Shown piece by piece: positions 1-10,283 of a stretch of 64,000 nt of DNA. Positions within the stretch are counted from its first letter, which is position 1; each line of letters begins with the position of its first letter. Source of the stretch: Veillonella sp. 3891 (GTDB lineage: Bacteria > Bacillota > Negativicutes > Veillonellales > Veillonellaceae). The notes beneath the pieces are model-generated. The model saw only the letters and a list, made by a program, of their open reading frames with translations, did not search any database and was not told where the DNA came from. The stretch lies in contig NZ_RQVE01000007.1 of the NCBI RefSeq assembly GCF_003992315.1, positions 25,782 through 89,781 of the forward strand, in the 5' to 3' direction. The position numbers and the translations under genes were made by a program.

Positions 1-1
1 C

Positions 2-3000
2 GATAACAATGGCATTGTAAAAGTAGATGGAGATAAAGCAGTATCCATCGACGGCAAACAAGGCTATGTAACTGGTTTACAAAATACGGAATGGAATGTA
101 AAAAATCCAACAGCTGTATCTGGTCGTGCAGCCACAGAAGATCAGTTGAAAGCTGTTAACGATGAAGTGAATAACAAAGCAGATAAAACTGCATTGTGGG
201 ACTTGGCGGTTAACAATGGTACATCTACAGATAAAGTAGATCCACAAGCAACTGGTACAGAAGGCGAAAATAAACGAATCACCCTTAAAGGTAGCGGTGC
301 TGTAAAAGTAACTCAAGAAAATGGTGTCATCACAATCGGAGCTGAAAAAGGTACTGATAATGATACGATTACTACTGTGTCCAATGCAGATGGTACTGTT
401 ACAGTGACTCCATCTACAGCAGATGCACATGCTTACGATGTGAAAGTAAATAAACAAGCTGTTGTCGACGGTGCTCAATTACCGGTTGTATATACAACAA
501 AAGATGGTAAAAAAGTAACCATCGATAAAGATGGCAAATTCCATACAGCGGATGGCGCAGAAGTAGCACCAGAAAATGTAGAAACACGAGTTCAATCGGC
601 TGCGAAAGATACTACAAAAGGAGATACTATCCTTAATAACGTAGGCTCTGCCATTGCCAATACAAATGTTCCAGAAGGTGCAGGAAATAAACAAAATCCA
701 ACATTCTTAGAACGTTTAGCAGAAGCAGCGAAAGAGGGTAACCATCCAAATGCGGCGGTTAACGTATCTGACCTTAAAAATGCGTCTGACGCAAGCATTG
801 CTAAAGCAGTGACTGATGCGACAGATAAAGGTATGAAATACGGTGCTAATCTTTCTGCGAAAACTGGTGGAGATAAGGTTGTCACTAACAAACTTGGTTC
901 TACAGTAAACATCGTAGGTAGCGCCGATGTAACAAATGCAACAGAAGCAGATAAACAATACGATGGTAAAAACGTATTAACATCTATCGAGCAAGATGCT
1001 GATGGCAACACAACAGTAACTGTGAAGTTGAACAAAGATTTAACATCTAAATCCTTAACAACAAACACTATCACTGTAAAAGGTGACCCAGGAGCCAATG
1101 GTCAAGACGGCAAAGATGCGGTAGTGACTGTAGGTGAAAAAGGTGAACCAGGCAAAGATGGTTCTGATGGTAAAATCGGAGTGAACGGTAAAGACGGTTC
1201 TGCAGTTGTGATCAACGGCAAAGATGGCTCTATCGGATTGAATGGTCCAAAAGGTGCTGATGGACAACCAGGCAAATCCATCAATATCAGAATGAAAGAT
1301 GGCTACAATGGTCAAGATGGAACTGATGGTGTTCCAGGCGTTCGTGGCGAAAAAGGTGTTGACGGTCAAGACGGCATCGCTCGTATCGTATACACAGAAG
1401 GCGGTAAAGAGCATCAAGTGGCTACAATGGATGATGGTTTACGTTTCACTGGTAACAATTCTGACACAGAAAACAAACATCGTTTGAATACATTAGTGAA
1501 TATCGTTGGCGAAGGCGTTGCGAAAGAACAAGTAGATGGATTCAAATCTGCAAGTGGCAACATCTTAGTCGCAGCTGATGGTAAAACAACATTGACTGTA
1601 AAAATGAATAAAAACCTTGCTAATATCAGTAGCATTACTAATGCAGCAGGTAATGGTAAAGTTGAGTTCAAAGACAATGGCGTGGCTACTTTCAGTAGCG
1701 GCAACAACGATGCTAATGGTACAGATACACCTGTTGTTATCAATGGTAAAGATGGTAAAGTTACAACAGGAACTGTAGGCTTTGACGGTAAAGCAGGAAC
1801 TGTGAAAGCTAACGATATTACAGTTGGTAAACAATCTGTAACACCAGGTGAGAATGGTGTAGCGCCTGCAACTGGTGGAACATTGACAGAAGGCAACTTC
1901 ATTACTGGTTTAGATAACAAAGACTGGAATGTGGCAAGTCCTAGCTATGTTTCTGGCAGAGCAGCAACGGAAGATCAATTGAAAAAAATCTCCGAAGCGA
2001 TTTCCGCTAAATCTGGCAGCGACTACCGTTTGGTAGCTAATAAGGAAGCTGGATCTGAAGGTAAATATAAACCGACTGCTGATGGTGATATTAACTTAAC
2101 AGTAGAAGACCCTACAGATGCAACGAATACGAAAACGGTAACTATCACAGATGTGGCTAAAAAATCTGAACTAGATACTGTGAAAGGCCAAGTGGGTAAC
2201 ACTATAGCTCTTGGTGATGATACGGCTTCTGGTACAACAACGGCTAAATCATTGAAAGATGGCAATGTGAAGTTCAATATCAAAGGTGATGGCAAATACA
2301 TCAGTACAGCTGCTAATGGCGATAATGTAACGGTATCCTTGAACACGAAACAAGTGGCTCAAGACCAAGCCTTGATTTACGTAGATAACACTGGTAAGCA
2401 AGTATTCAAACAACCAGATGGTACTTTCAAAGATGCCGATGGAAATGCGTATAACGGTGATGTTCATACGAAAGTGAATACACCGGATGCAAAACGTGTA
2501 GATAATGTAGGTTCTGCTATCGATACTGCTGTGGTAAAAGATGCGGCAAATCAACCAAAACAAGATGCAACGTATCTTGAAAAATTAGAAGCCGCAGCGA
2601 AAGATCCTGTAACAGGTAAATCTGCAGTTAACGTATCTGACCTTAAAAATGCGTCTGACGCAAGTATTGCTAAAGCAGTGACTGATGCGACAGATAAAGG
2701 TATGAAATACGGTGCTAACCTTCCTGCGAAAGCTGGTGGAGATAAAGTTGTAACTAACAAACTTGGATCCACTGTGAATATCGTAGGTAGTGCCGATGTA
2801 ACGAATGCTAGCGAAGCAGATAAACAATACGATGGTAAAAACGTATTAACATCTATCGAGCAAGATGCTGATGGCCACACAACAGTAACTGTGAAGCTGA
2901 ACAAAGATTTAACATCTAAATCCTTAACAACTAATACAGTGACTGTGAAAGGTGAACCAGGCGCTAACGGTCAAGACGGCAGAGATGCAGTTGTGACTGT

Positions 3001-6000
3001 CGGTGAAAAAGGTGAACCAGGCGTAGCTGGCAAAGATGGTTCTAACGGTACTATCGGCGTGAATGGTAAAGACGGCTCTGCAGTTGTAATCAACGGCAAA
3101 GACGGATCTATCGGCATGAACGGTAAAGATGGTGCTAATGGTCTTACTATGAAAGGCGACAAAGGTGCAGTTGGTTTAGACGGCACAGATGGCGCTAATG
3201 GTAAAGACGGCATGACTCGTATCGTATATGAAACGAAACATACAGATCCTAATAATGCTGGTAAAGAAATCACAGTGAAACATGAAGTAGCTACGATGGA
3301 CGACGGTCAAAAATACAGCGGCGACAACTACGAAGCAGCGACTGCAACTAAAGCAGAAGCGAATGTGATCAACAAAAAACTAAACGAACGTTTAGAAATC
3401 GTTGGTGGTGCAGCGAAAGACAAATTGACTGACAACAATATCGGCGTTAATGCTAAAGATGGTAAGTTGAAAGTACAATTAGCTAGCGACTTAACAAGCA
3501 TCAACTCCATTACAAACAAAGAAGGAAACGGTAAAGTAGCCTTCGGAGAAAATGGAACAACTACGTTCAGTAGCGGTGCGGAAACTGGCGATAAAACAGT
3601 AAGCATCGACGGCAAAGCTGGTAAAGTGACTGTCGGAACTGGTGGAAACCCTGTAGTTGTTGATGGTTCTATCGGAGATATCACTGGTTTAACGAACAAA
3701 ACGTTAGATGCAGCTGACTTCGGTACAAAAGGCCGTGCGGCGACAGAAGAGCAATTGAAACTAATCCAAGGTCAATTGGGTACTGGTAAATTATCCTTCG
3801 GCGCTAACCTTCCTGCGAAAACTGGTGGCAAAAATGTTGTTGAAAATGCGTTAGGTTCTACTGTAAATATTGTGGGTACAGCTAACGTAACGGCAGATGA
3901 TAACTACGATGGCAACAACGTAGTGACAACTGTTGAAAAAGGTACTGATGGTAATACAACGGTAACTGTGAAGTTGAATAAAGATTTAACATCTAAATCT
4001 GTAACCACGAATACAGTAACTGTAAAAGGTGAACCAGGTGCTAATGGTCAAGATGGCAAAGATGCTGTAGTGACTGTAGGTGAAAAAGGTGAACCAGGTA
4101 AAGATGGCTCTAACGGTACTATCGGCATAAACGGTAAAGACGGCTCTGCAGTTGTGATCAACGGCAAAGACGGATCTATCGGTTTGACTGGACCGAAAGG
4201 TGAAAATGGTAATAGCGTTGTCATCAATGGTAAAGATGGTAAAATCGGCGCCAAAGGTGAAGATGGTAAATCTGTTGTCATCAACGGTAAAGACGGCACA
4301 ATCGGCTTAACGGGTCCGAAAGGTGCAGATGGTGCACCAGGTAAATCCTTAGATATCGGCATGAAAGATGGCTATAATGGTCAAGATGGTGCTGATGGAG
4401 TTCCAGGCGTTCGTGGTGAAAAAGGTGTTGACGGTAAAGACGGCATCACTCGTATCGTATACACTACGAAAGAAGTTGACCCAGTAACGAAAGTTGAAAA
4501 AGTAGTAGAACGTCAAGTGGCTACTATGGACGACGGCTTACAATTCACGGGTAATAACTCTGACACTGTGAACAAACATCGCTTGAACACATTGGTGAAC
4601 ATCGTTGGTGAAGGTGTTTCTAAGGAAGCAGCTAAAACATTTGAGTCTGCTGAGGGTAATATCTTAGTAGATGCAGATGGTAAAGATGCGTTGACACTTC
4701 GCTTGAACAAACATCTGAACTTGACGAATACTGGCTCCATGACGGTAGGTAATTCCGTGGTGAACAATGCGGGCTTGACAGTGAAAGACGGTGCTAACGA
4801 ATCTAAAGTAGGTAGTACAGGAGCGACTTTCACAGATGGTACAAACACGACTGAAGTGGCACCGACAGTAGCTCATGTGAATGGCGTGAAAGATGCAAAT
4901 GGCGCTGTGACAGGTGGTGTTGTAATTGGCAAACAATCGGCTACACCAAGTGCAGATGGCAAAACTCCAACAGCTACAGATACTGCGGTAGAAGGCAACT
5001 TCATCACAGGTCTTGAAAACAAAGATTGGAACGTAACAGATCCGAAATTTGTATCTGGCCGTGCAGCGACAGAAGATCAGTTGAAAACTGTATCCGATGC
5101 AGCGAAAGCAGTAGCGAATAACACAATCCAATTCGGTGCGGACAATGCGTCTAAAACAGATACACAAGCCTTGAACAAACAAGGTGGTATCGCTTTCAAT
5201 ATCACTGGTGGCGCAGATAAAGATAAATTATCTGATAACAATATCGGCGTAAATGCAAATGGTTCTACTGTGGAAGTGAAATTGGCAAAAGAATTGAAAG
5301 GCTTAACAAGCGCTGAATTTACGAATGCTGATGGCACAACAACAAAAGTAGAAGCTGGTAAAGTGACAACTGGCGATACAGTTCTTAGCACAACTGGATT
5401 ATCTGTAGGTGACCAAACGACTGGTACATTTGTGACGAAAACTGGTACCGTTGTAAAAGATGGTGACGTGACGACTTCTACGACAGCAGGCGAAACTGTA
5501 TATCGTGATGGAGACAAAGCAACTACTGTTAATACATCTGGCATCACCATCGAAAATGGCGACAAAACTGTATCCTTAACAAATACTGGCCTAGATAATG
5601 GTGGCAATAAAATTATCAACGTGGCTAGAGGTGAAAACGATACAGACGCTGTTAACGTAGCACAATTGAATGACGAAGTTGGTAAAGCGAAAACAACTGT
5701 TACTGTAAACGGTGAAGATAAAGATGCAAACAAAAATCTTTCCTTAACTGTTTCCACGGCAGATGATGGACACACTAACTACGATATTCGTTTGGCTGAC
5801 AAAGTAACATTAGGTACTGATGCGGCTAAACAAGTGACAATGGATGGTACAGCAGGTACTGTGACAGCAGGCACTGGTGACAACATTGTGAAAGTAGATG
5901 GTTCTAAAGGTCAAGTGGTAGCTTCTGGCGTGACTGTAGGTAAACAATCTGTAACACCAAGTGCAGATGGCAAAACTCCAGCAGCAACAGACAAGGCTAC

Positions 6001-8233
6001 AGAAGGTAACTTCATCACTGGCTTGGATAACAAAACTTGGGATGTAACAAATCCAAGCTTTGTATCTGGCAGAGCAGCTACAGAAGATCAATTGAAATCT
6101 GCTACGACTGGTTTAGTTGATAAAGGCTTAGTCTTTGATGCAAACACTGGTGGAGCTAAAACAAATAAACTTGGCTCTACTGTGAAAATCCAAGGTACTG
6201 CGGAAATTCCAGCAAACGCTACGGATGCAGATAAAAACTATGACGGTAAAAACGTATTGACCTCCATCGAACAAGATGACCAAGGCAACACAACAGTAAC
6301 CGTGAAGTTAAACAAAGACTTAACATCTAAATCTGTAACAACAAATACCATCACTGTAAAAGGTGAATCAGGTAAAGACGGTAAACCGGGTACAGATGCA
6401 ATTGTAAGTGTTGGTGAAAAAGGTGAACCAGGTGCTAATGGCAAAGATGGTAAACCAGGCTCTGACGGCGTTATCGGCGTGAACGGTAAAGACGGTTCTG
6501 CAGTTGTAATCAATGGTAAGGACGGCTCTATCGGCTTGAACGGTAAAGATGGCAAAAACGGTCTTTCTATCAAAGGTGACAAAGGTGTTGTTGGTGTAGA
6601 CGGCACAGATGGCGCTAATGGTAAGGATGGTATGACTCGTATCGTATATGAAACGAAGCATCCAGATCCTAATAATGCTGGTAAAGACATTGTGGTGAAA
6701 CATGAAGTAGCTACGATGGACGACGGCGTGAAATACGCTGGTGACGACGCACAAGGTACTGACAAATCCAAAGTTATCGCTAAGAAGTTGAACCAAACGG
6801 TAGATATTATTGGTGGTGCAGCTAAGGAAAAATTAACGGACAACAACATTGGTGTGAACAATGTGGATGGCAAGTTAAAAGTACAATTAGCTAGCGACTT
6901 AACAAGCATCAACTCCATTACGAATAAAGAAAACAACGGCAAAGTTGAGTTCAAAGATAAGGGAGTGACTACTTTCAGCGGTGGCAAAGCTGACGACAAA
7001 GCTGTGTCCATTGACGGAAAACAAGGATTTGTGACAGGCTTGCAAAACAAAGACTGGAATGTAGCAAAACCAACGGTTGTATCTGGTCGTGCAGCGACGG
7101 AAGATCAATTGAAAGTGGTTAGCGACCGTCTAGCAGAGGCTCGTAAGTTCACAGGCGATAACAAAGATGTGACAGCTGTGGTTGGTCTTGGCGATGTATT
7201 AAATATCAATGGTGGCGCAGATGCGACTAAATTGACTGACAATAATATCGGCGTTATTGCGAAGGAAGCTGTTAAAAATGCAGATGGAACGGTTAAAACA
7301 CCTGCGTCCATGACAGTTAAGTTGGCGAAAAATATTCACATGGGTGATGGTTCTACTGATTATACAGGCGTATTTAAACCTACTTTCATCGATAAAGATG
7401 GCAAGGTAAAACCTGTGACTGATGAGAAAACAGGTAAGCCTGTGGAATTACCTACAACGGTAAAACATGACGGAGCAGCCAGTGAATACACTGTATATCG
7501 TCCTGGCAAAGATGGTAAACCTGAACCAGCGATTACGACGAATGTGACACCATTGGGTGTGGTGATTGAATCTAACAATTCCAATGGCAAAGCGAACCCT
7601 GCTGTGACGTTGACCGCGAATGGCTTAGATAACGGCGGTAACCGCATTATTAATGTGGCGCCTGGTATCAATGGCACTGACGGTGTCAACGTAGATCAGT
7701 TGAAAGCTACAGCGAATAACGTTCTGAACCAAGCTACGGGTGAAGCCCATAAAGCTGGTGCGAGAGCAGCCGCTTTAGCAGCGTTGAAACCATTACAATA
7801 TGACCCATTAGAACCAACACAAATTATGGCTGGTGTGGGTAATTATCGTAGTGAAACTGCAGCAGCTGTAGGCATTGCTCATTACACGCAAGAAGCGACT
7901 ATGTTCCACGTAGGTGTTACATTGGGTCAACATCAAAATATGGTGAATGCTGGCGTGACTCATAAATTTGGCTGGAGCCCAGAAGAAAAAGCAATTCCTG
8001 AACGTTATAAAGCGGGCCCGATTTCCTCTGTATATGTAATGCAAGATGAAGTCTCTGCATTGAAACAAGAGAACGAACGCACGAAAGTAGCGTACGAACA
8101 AGTATTGGTAGATAATGCAAATATGAGAGCAGAAAACCAAGAAATGAAGGAATCTTACAACAAAATGGCTCAAGACAATGAAGAAATGAAAGCACAAATC
8201 AAAATGTTGATGCAGGCTATGGGAATGAAATAA
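2..8233 (+). CDS. Giant trimeric autotransporter adhesin (YadA/Hia-like), 5'-truncated by window
   Basis: The frame is open from base 2 with no start, so about 2,740 C-terminal residues are visible and the gene begins upstream. The visible part is built of repeated stalk modules: the RAATEDQLK-type neck motif recurs near 130, 1960, 3740, 5060, 6080 and 7090. Four Gly-X-Y collagen-like stretches (GEPGANGQDGKD type) lie near 1080-1380, 2950-3220, 4030-4450 and 6360-6640. The C-terminus has the YadA-type membrane anchor (ALAALKPLQYDP ... NAGVTHKFGW, about 7770-7975). It is followed by an unusual hydrophilic coiled-coil tail of about 85 residues. By family, three chains form an outer-membrane barrel and a surface stalk for adhesion. 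Long near-identical internal repeats make copy-number change by recombination likely (inference). Confidence 0.93.
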   Translation, partial: DNNGIVKVDGDKAVSIDGKQGYVTGLQNTEWNVKNPTAVSGRAATEDQLKAVNDEVNNKADKTALWDLAVNNGTSTDKVDPQATGTEGENKRITLKGSGAVKVTQENGVITIGAEKGTDNDTITTVSNADGTVTVTPSTADAHAYDVKVNKQAVVDGAQLPVVYTTKDGKKVTIDKDGKFHTADGAEVAPENVETRVQSAAKDTTKGDTILNNVGSAIANTNVPEGAGNKQNPTFLERLAEAAKEGNHPNAAVNVSDLKNASDASIAKAVTDATDKGMKYGANLSAKTGGDKVVTNKLGSTVNIVGSADVTNATEADKQYDGKNVLTSIEQDADGNTTVTVKLNKDLTSKSLTTNTITVKGDPGANGQDGKDAVVTVGEKGEPGKDGSDGKIGVNGKDGSAVVINGKDGSIGLNGPKGADGQPGKSINIRMKDGYNGQDGTDGVPGVRGEKGVDGQDGIARIVYTEGGKEHQVATMDDGLRFTGNNSDTENKHRLNTLVNIVGEGVAKEQVDGFKSASGNILVAADGKTTLTVKMNKNLANISSITNAAGNGKVEFKDNGVATFSSGNNDANGTDTPVVINGKDGKVTTGTVGFDGKAGTVKANDITVGKQSVTPGENGVAPATGGTLTEGNFITGLDNKDWNVASPSYVSGRAATEDQLKKISEAISAKSGSDYRLVANKEAGSEGKYKPTADGDINLTVEDPTDATNTKTVTITDVAKKSELDTVKGQVGNTIALGDDTASGTTTAKSLKDGNVKFNIKGDGKYISTAANGDNVTVSLNTKQVAQDQALIYVDNTGKQVFKQPDGTFKDADGNAYNGDVHTKVNTPDAKRVDNVGSAIDTAVVKDAANQPKQDATYLEKLEAAAKDPVTGKSAVNVSDLKNASDASIAKAVTDATDKGMKYGANLPAKAGGDKVVTNKLGSTVNIVGSADVTNASEADKQYDGKNVLTSIEQDADGHTTVTVKLNKDLTSKSLTTNTVTVKGEPGANGQDGRDAVVTVGEKGEPGVAGKDGSNGTIGVNGKDGSAVVINGKDGSIGMNGKDGANGLTMKGDKGAVGLDGTDGANGKDGMTRIVYETKHTDPNNAGKEITVKHEVATMDDGQKYSGDNYEAATATKAEANVINKKLNERLEIVGGAAKDKLTDNNIGVNAKDGKLKVQLASDLTSINSITNKEGNGKVAFGENGTTTFSSGAETGDKTVSIDGKAGKVTVGTGGNPVVVDGSIGDITGLTNKTLDAADFGTKGRAATEEQLKLIQGQLGTGKLSFGANLPAKTGGKNVVENALGSTVNIVGTANVTADDNYDGNNVVTTVEKGTDGNTTVTVKLNKDLTSKSVTTNTVTVKGEPGANGQDGKDAVVTVGEKGEPGKDGSNGTIGINGKDGSAVVINGKDGSIGLTGPKGENGNSVVINGKDGKIGAKGEDGKSVVINGKDGTIGLTGPKGADGAPGKSLDIGMKDGYNGQDGADGVPGVRGEKGVDGKDGITRIVYTTKEVDPVTKVEKVVERQVATMDDGLQFTGNNSDTVNKHRLNTLVNIVGEGVSKEAAKTFESAEGNILVDADGKDALTLRLNKHLNLTNTGSMTVGNSVVNNAGLTVKDGANESKVGSTGATFTDGTNTTEVAPTVAHVNGVKDANGAVTGGVVIGKQSATPSADGKTPTATDTAVEGNFITGLENKDWNVTDPKFVSGRAATEDQLKTVSDAAKAVANNTIQFGADNASKTDTQALNKQGGIAFNITGGADKDKLSDNNIGVNANGSTVEVKLAKELKGLTSAEFTNADGTTTKVEAGKVTTGDTVLSTTGLSVGDQTTGTFVTKTGTVVKDGDVTTSTTAGETVYRDGDKATTVNTSGITIENGDKTVSLTNTGLDNGGNKIINVARGENDTDAVNVAQLNDEVGKAKTTVTVNGEDKDANKNLSLTVSTADDGHTNYDIRLADKVTLGTDAAKQVTMDGTAGTVTAGTGDNIVKVDGSKGQVVASGVTVGKQSVTPSADGKTPAATDKATEGNFITGLDNKTWDVTNPSFVSGRAATEDQLKSATTGLVDKGLVFDANTGGAKTNKLGSTVKIQGTAEIPANATDADKNYDGKNVLTSIEQDDQGNTTVTVKLNKDLTSKSVTTNTITVKGESGKDGKPGTDAIVSVGEKGEPGANGKDGKPGSDGVIGVNGKDGSAVVINGKDGSIGLNGKDGKNGLSIKGDKGVVGVDGTDGANGKDGMTRIVYETKHPDPNNAGKDIVVKHEVATMDDGVKYAGDDAQGTDKSKVIAKKLNQTVDIIGGAAKEKLTDNNIGVNNVDGKLKVQLASDLTSINSITNKENNGKVEFKDKGVTTFSGGKADDKAVSIDGKQGFVTGLQNKDWNVAKPTVVSGRAATEDQLKVVSDRLAEARKFTGDNKDVTAVVGLGDVLNINGGADATKLTDNNIGVIAKEAVKNADGTVKTPASMTVKLAKNIHMGDGSTDYTGVFKPTFIDKDGKVKPVTDEKTGKPVELPTTVKHDGAASEYTVYRPGKDGKPEPAITTNVTPLGVVIESNNSNGKANPAVTLTANGLDNGGNRIINVAPGINGTDGVNVDQLKATANNVLNQATGEAHKAGARAAALAALKPLQYDPLEPTQIMAGVGNYRSETAAAVGIAHYTQEATMFHVGVTLGQHQNMVNAGVTHKFGWSPEEKAIPERYKAGPISSVYVMQDEVSALKQENERTKVAYEQVLVDNANMRAENQEMKESYNKMAQDNEEMKAQIKMLMQAMGMK

Positions 8234-8262
8234 GTCCTGAAGATGTAACTTCCTAGAAGATG

Positions 8263-8316
8263 CAAAAAGCCCCTACCCTTCCGGGTCGAAAGACTCGGAA
8301 GCGGTAGGGGCTTTTG
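8263..8316 (+). terminator. Intrinsic terminator of the adhesin gene
   Basis: A long hairpin pairs AAGCCCCTACC with GGTAGGGGCTT around a second, nested hairpin (CTTCCGGGTC / GACTCGGAAG with a GAAA loop), followed by TTTT. It lies 30 bases behind the adhesin stop. The nested hairpin recurs in rearranged form at 10143-10176 (see findings). Confidence 0.85.
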
Positions 8317-8367
8317 TGTTGTATGATCCGTATAGTATGTCTAGTCGGTGGTAATGTTTGGGATATA

Positions 8368-8403
8368 GTAAAAGGGACACAGGTTGTACTGCGTCCCTTT
8401 TAC
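8368..8403. terminator. Bidirectional terminator between convergent genes
   Basis: AAAAGGGAC pairs with GTCCCTTTT around a short loop, so each strand has a U-tract. It sits between the 3' end of the rightward adhesin gene and the 3' end of the leftward Crp/Fnr-type regulator gene, and can serve both. Confidence 0.75.
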
Positions 8404-8406
8404 TAA

Positions 8407-9117
8407 TTAAAATGAAAAATCTTCGATGGTTTCGATATCCACCAACTCAACTTCTTTTCCGTGGAATTGAATGATCCGTTCGTCTTGTAAACGGCCTAGT
8501 TCACGGCTGAGGGCGGTGCGACTTACGTTGAGGACATCTGCCATTTCTTGCCGATTATGTGGCAAGGTGAGGATGTTCTTTTTTTGTACCCGTCGAATGT
8601 CCATGAAGTAGGCAAAGATTTTCTCGCGCATTCCTTTGAGGGATAGGTAATGCACTTTGCGGGTCAGCTGCATTGCCTTTTCAGACAGGTCGTGCATGAG
8701 GTTTGTGAGCAATTGGATTTGACAGGATTGGCAGTCCGGGAATGCTTTGGTGAAAGTCTCGATTGGTAAAAATAAAACAATCGCATCTTTTGTGGCTTCA
8801 ATGGTAGCCGGCCATAGAGGATGGTTACTAAAGAGTAAGGCTTCCCCGAACATAGAGGACGGCTGTAACTCTGTTACAATGGTTCGTTGTCCCAACATGT
8901 TCTCTCGCGTTAATAAGGCACGTCCTTCTAGCAAGATACCAATGCCTTCCATAGGGTCCCCAGCAATGGCAATGAACGAATTTTTTTTGAAACTTTGTAC
9001 TTTCACATTCGCTTGAGATAAGAAAAGTGACAAATTTTCTGGCGCAATATGTGCACATAATGGGGATTGTTGAATCGTATGCATGTATGTTTCTAACGTT
9101 GGATGTAATGTCGACAT
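8407..9117 (-). CDS. Crp/Fnr-family transcriptional regulator
   Basis: 236 aa, the usual length for the family. Residues about 20-140 form a cyclic-nucleotide-binding-like sensor domain. The C-terminal third has a Crp-type helix-turn-helix (NRQEMADVLNVSRTALSREL). ATG follows a GGAGGT ribosome binding site. The Fnr N-terminal iron-sulfur cysteine pattern is not visible; a CQSC pair sits mid-protein. Regulators of this class (HcpR type) are known to control hcp in anaerobes. Here hcp is the next gene but one, so a role in nitrosative-stress control of hcp is a reasonable inference, not shown by sequence alone. The upstream region has a TATAAT-like box and a CTATACATCAT stretch resembling the palindrome before hcp. 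Confidence 0.88.
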   Translation of the reverse strand: MSTLHPTLETYMHTIQQSPLCAHIAPENLSLFLSQANVKVQSFKKNSFIAIAGDPMEGIGILLEGRALLTRENMLGQRTIVTELQPSSMFGEALLFSNHPLWPATIEATKDAIVLFLPIETFTKAFPDCQSCQIQLLTNLMHDLSEKAMQLTRKVHYLSLKGMREKIFAYFMDIRRVQKKNILTLPHNRQEMADVLNVSRTALSRELGRLQDERIIQFHGKEVELVDIETIEDFSF

Positions 9118-9169
9118 GGAACCTCCGTGAATAGAAAATTATAATATGGATGTATATATGATGTATAGC

Positions 9170-9194
9170 AAAAGGGTCCAAAGGGACCCTTTTA
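9170..9194 (-). terminator. Terminator of the Rpn-type gene
   Basis: AAAAGGGTCC pairs perfectly with GGACCCTTTT around a 5-base loop. It lies between the end of the leftward gene at 9247 and the start of the regulator at 9117, separating the two transcripts. It is symmetric, so it could act in both directions. Confidence 0.75.
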
Positions 9195-9246
9195 GTATCG
9201 TACCAAGACAGTATATACTGTCATACAAATCGCTATATTGCAAACA

Positions 9247-10050
9247 TTAAATTAAAGAGTGTGCTTTACCGATTTCCTTGATTTGCTCAATAGTGAGCTT
9301 AGTATACTTTGAAATGATGTCTAAGGATAATTTATCTTCTAACATACCAAGAACTACTTCGGCTTTACCTTCAGCTCTACCTTCAGCTTTACCTTCTTTC
9401 CGTTGACGTCTTAATTCCATTTCGAGTGTCATATATTCTAACCTCCATTCTTTAGAATGTCGTACTTTATCAACGACGGAGTCCATTTCTGTTACTAAAT
9501 CATCTGAAGATGTTTTGCCATCTACATAATCTAAAAGACATTGTAACGGTTTTGAAATATCGTTTTCCGTACCTTTAGTACTCAAGAATAGTTTTGTGGT
9601 TCCATCGTTTAATTCGATATTATAATTTTCTAAACAAACATTTTTGAAAGTATACTTATGAAGATTACTACTAAATAGTGGAAACGTACATATAAAAATG
9701 ATATAGGTATCATTGAGCTCGGTGTAATCTTGACCTTTTTCAATGTTGTGTAAATCGATAATACTTTGGTAGTACCTAACTCGTTTTACTAATTCTTCCA
9801 TATTCTTACTAGTTTGCATTTCCACATTAAAGACAGTGCCGTTCTCATCATTGACGTAAACATCAAGTCGAATACCCTTACTGTCTGGGTTCATATGCAG
9901 TGACTTTTCTTCTTCGAGATAGGTGATATCTTTAATCTGGATATCTAGCAGACGTTCTATTGTTGCTTTACAAATACGCTTATTACGCATTACCTTTTGG
10001 AACATAAAGTTATCTTGTATGGTCAGTTCTTCAAAGGGTTTGATATGCAT
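9247..10050 (-). CDS. Rpn-family / PD-(D/E)XK nuclease family transposase-like protein
   Basis: 267 aa. It starts with the typical MHIKPFEELTIQDNFMFQKV segment. The PD-(D/E)XK-type core is visible as GIRLDVYVNDENGTVFNVEMQT (split here: acidic D in IRLDVYV, then the E-x-Q of NVEMQ, about residues 60-80). The C-terminus carries an RxEGKAEGRAEGKAE repeat. Members of the family are recombination-promoting nucleases or transposase-like proteins and are often multi-copy in Veillonella-type genomes (recalled). The -10 box TATAAT is at 10076-10081 and the ribosome binding site is GGAGGTGA. It sits between the Crp/Fnr regulator and hcp as if inserted there. The activity has not been established from sequence. 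Confidence 0.82.
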   Translation of the reverse strand: MHIKPFEELTIQDNFMFQKVMRNKRICKATIERLLDIQIKDITYLEEEKSLHMNPDSKGIRLDVYVNDENGTVFNVEMQTSKNMEELVKRVRYYQSIIDLHNIEKGQDYTELNDTYIIFICTFPLFSSNLHKYTFKNVCLENYNIELNDGTTKLFLSTKGTENDISKPLQCLLDYVDGKTSSDDLVTEMDSVVDKVRHSKEWRLEYMTLEMELRRQRKEGKAEGRAEGKAEVVLGMLEDKLSLDIISKYTKLTIEQIKEIGKAHSLI

Positions 10051-10142
10051 AGAATCACCTCCGGCTCTTATCCAAATTATACCATATATTTTAGATATAT
10101 AATATTGCTCTTTCTTATATCTTCAACACAAAAGACGCTATC

Positions 10143-10176
10143 GTTTCCGAGTCTTTCGCCCCGGAAGGGGAGGGAC
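10143..10176 (+). repeat. Second copy of the GAAA-loop hairpin seen behind the first adhesin
   Basis: TTTCCGAGTCTTTCGCCCC followed by GGAAGGGGAG is a close inverted copy of the nested hairpin in 8280-8305 (CTTCCGAGTCTTTCG on the other strand). The stem is kept although several bases differ. It lies in the 383-base gap between the Rpn gene and hcp. No coding potential was seen in this gap apart from regulatory sequence near hcp. Confidence 0.55.
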
Positions 10177-10283
10177 GTATTTACTTACGTTACTATATCA
10201 ATCCATGGGTACGACCAATTTCTTCATTTCTCAAAATGTTTTTAAAGTGTAGCCAAGGATACGTTTTTTCTGCTTTCAGTATA

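Noticed and set aside
77..8200. Many long frames on the minus strand across the first adhesin gene
   Set aside because: They are shadows of a repetitive, compositionally biased coding strand; no ribosome sites or protein-like sequence.
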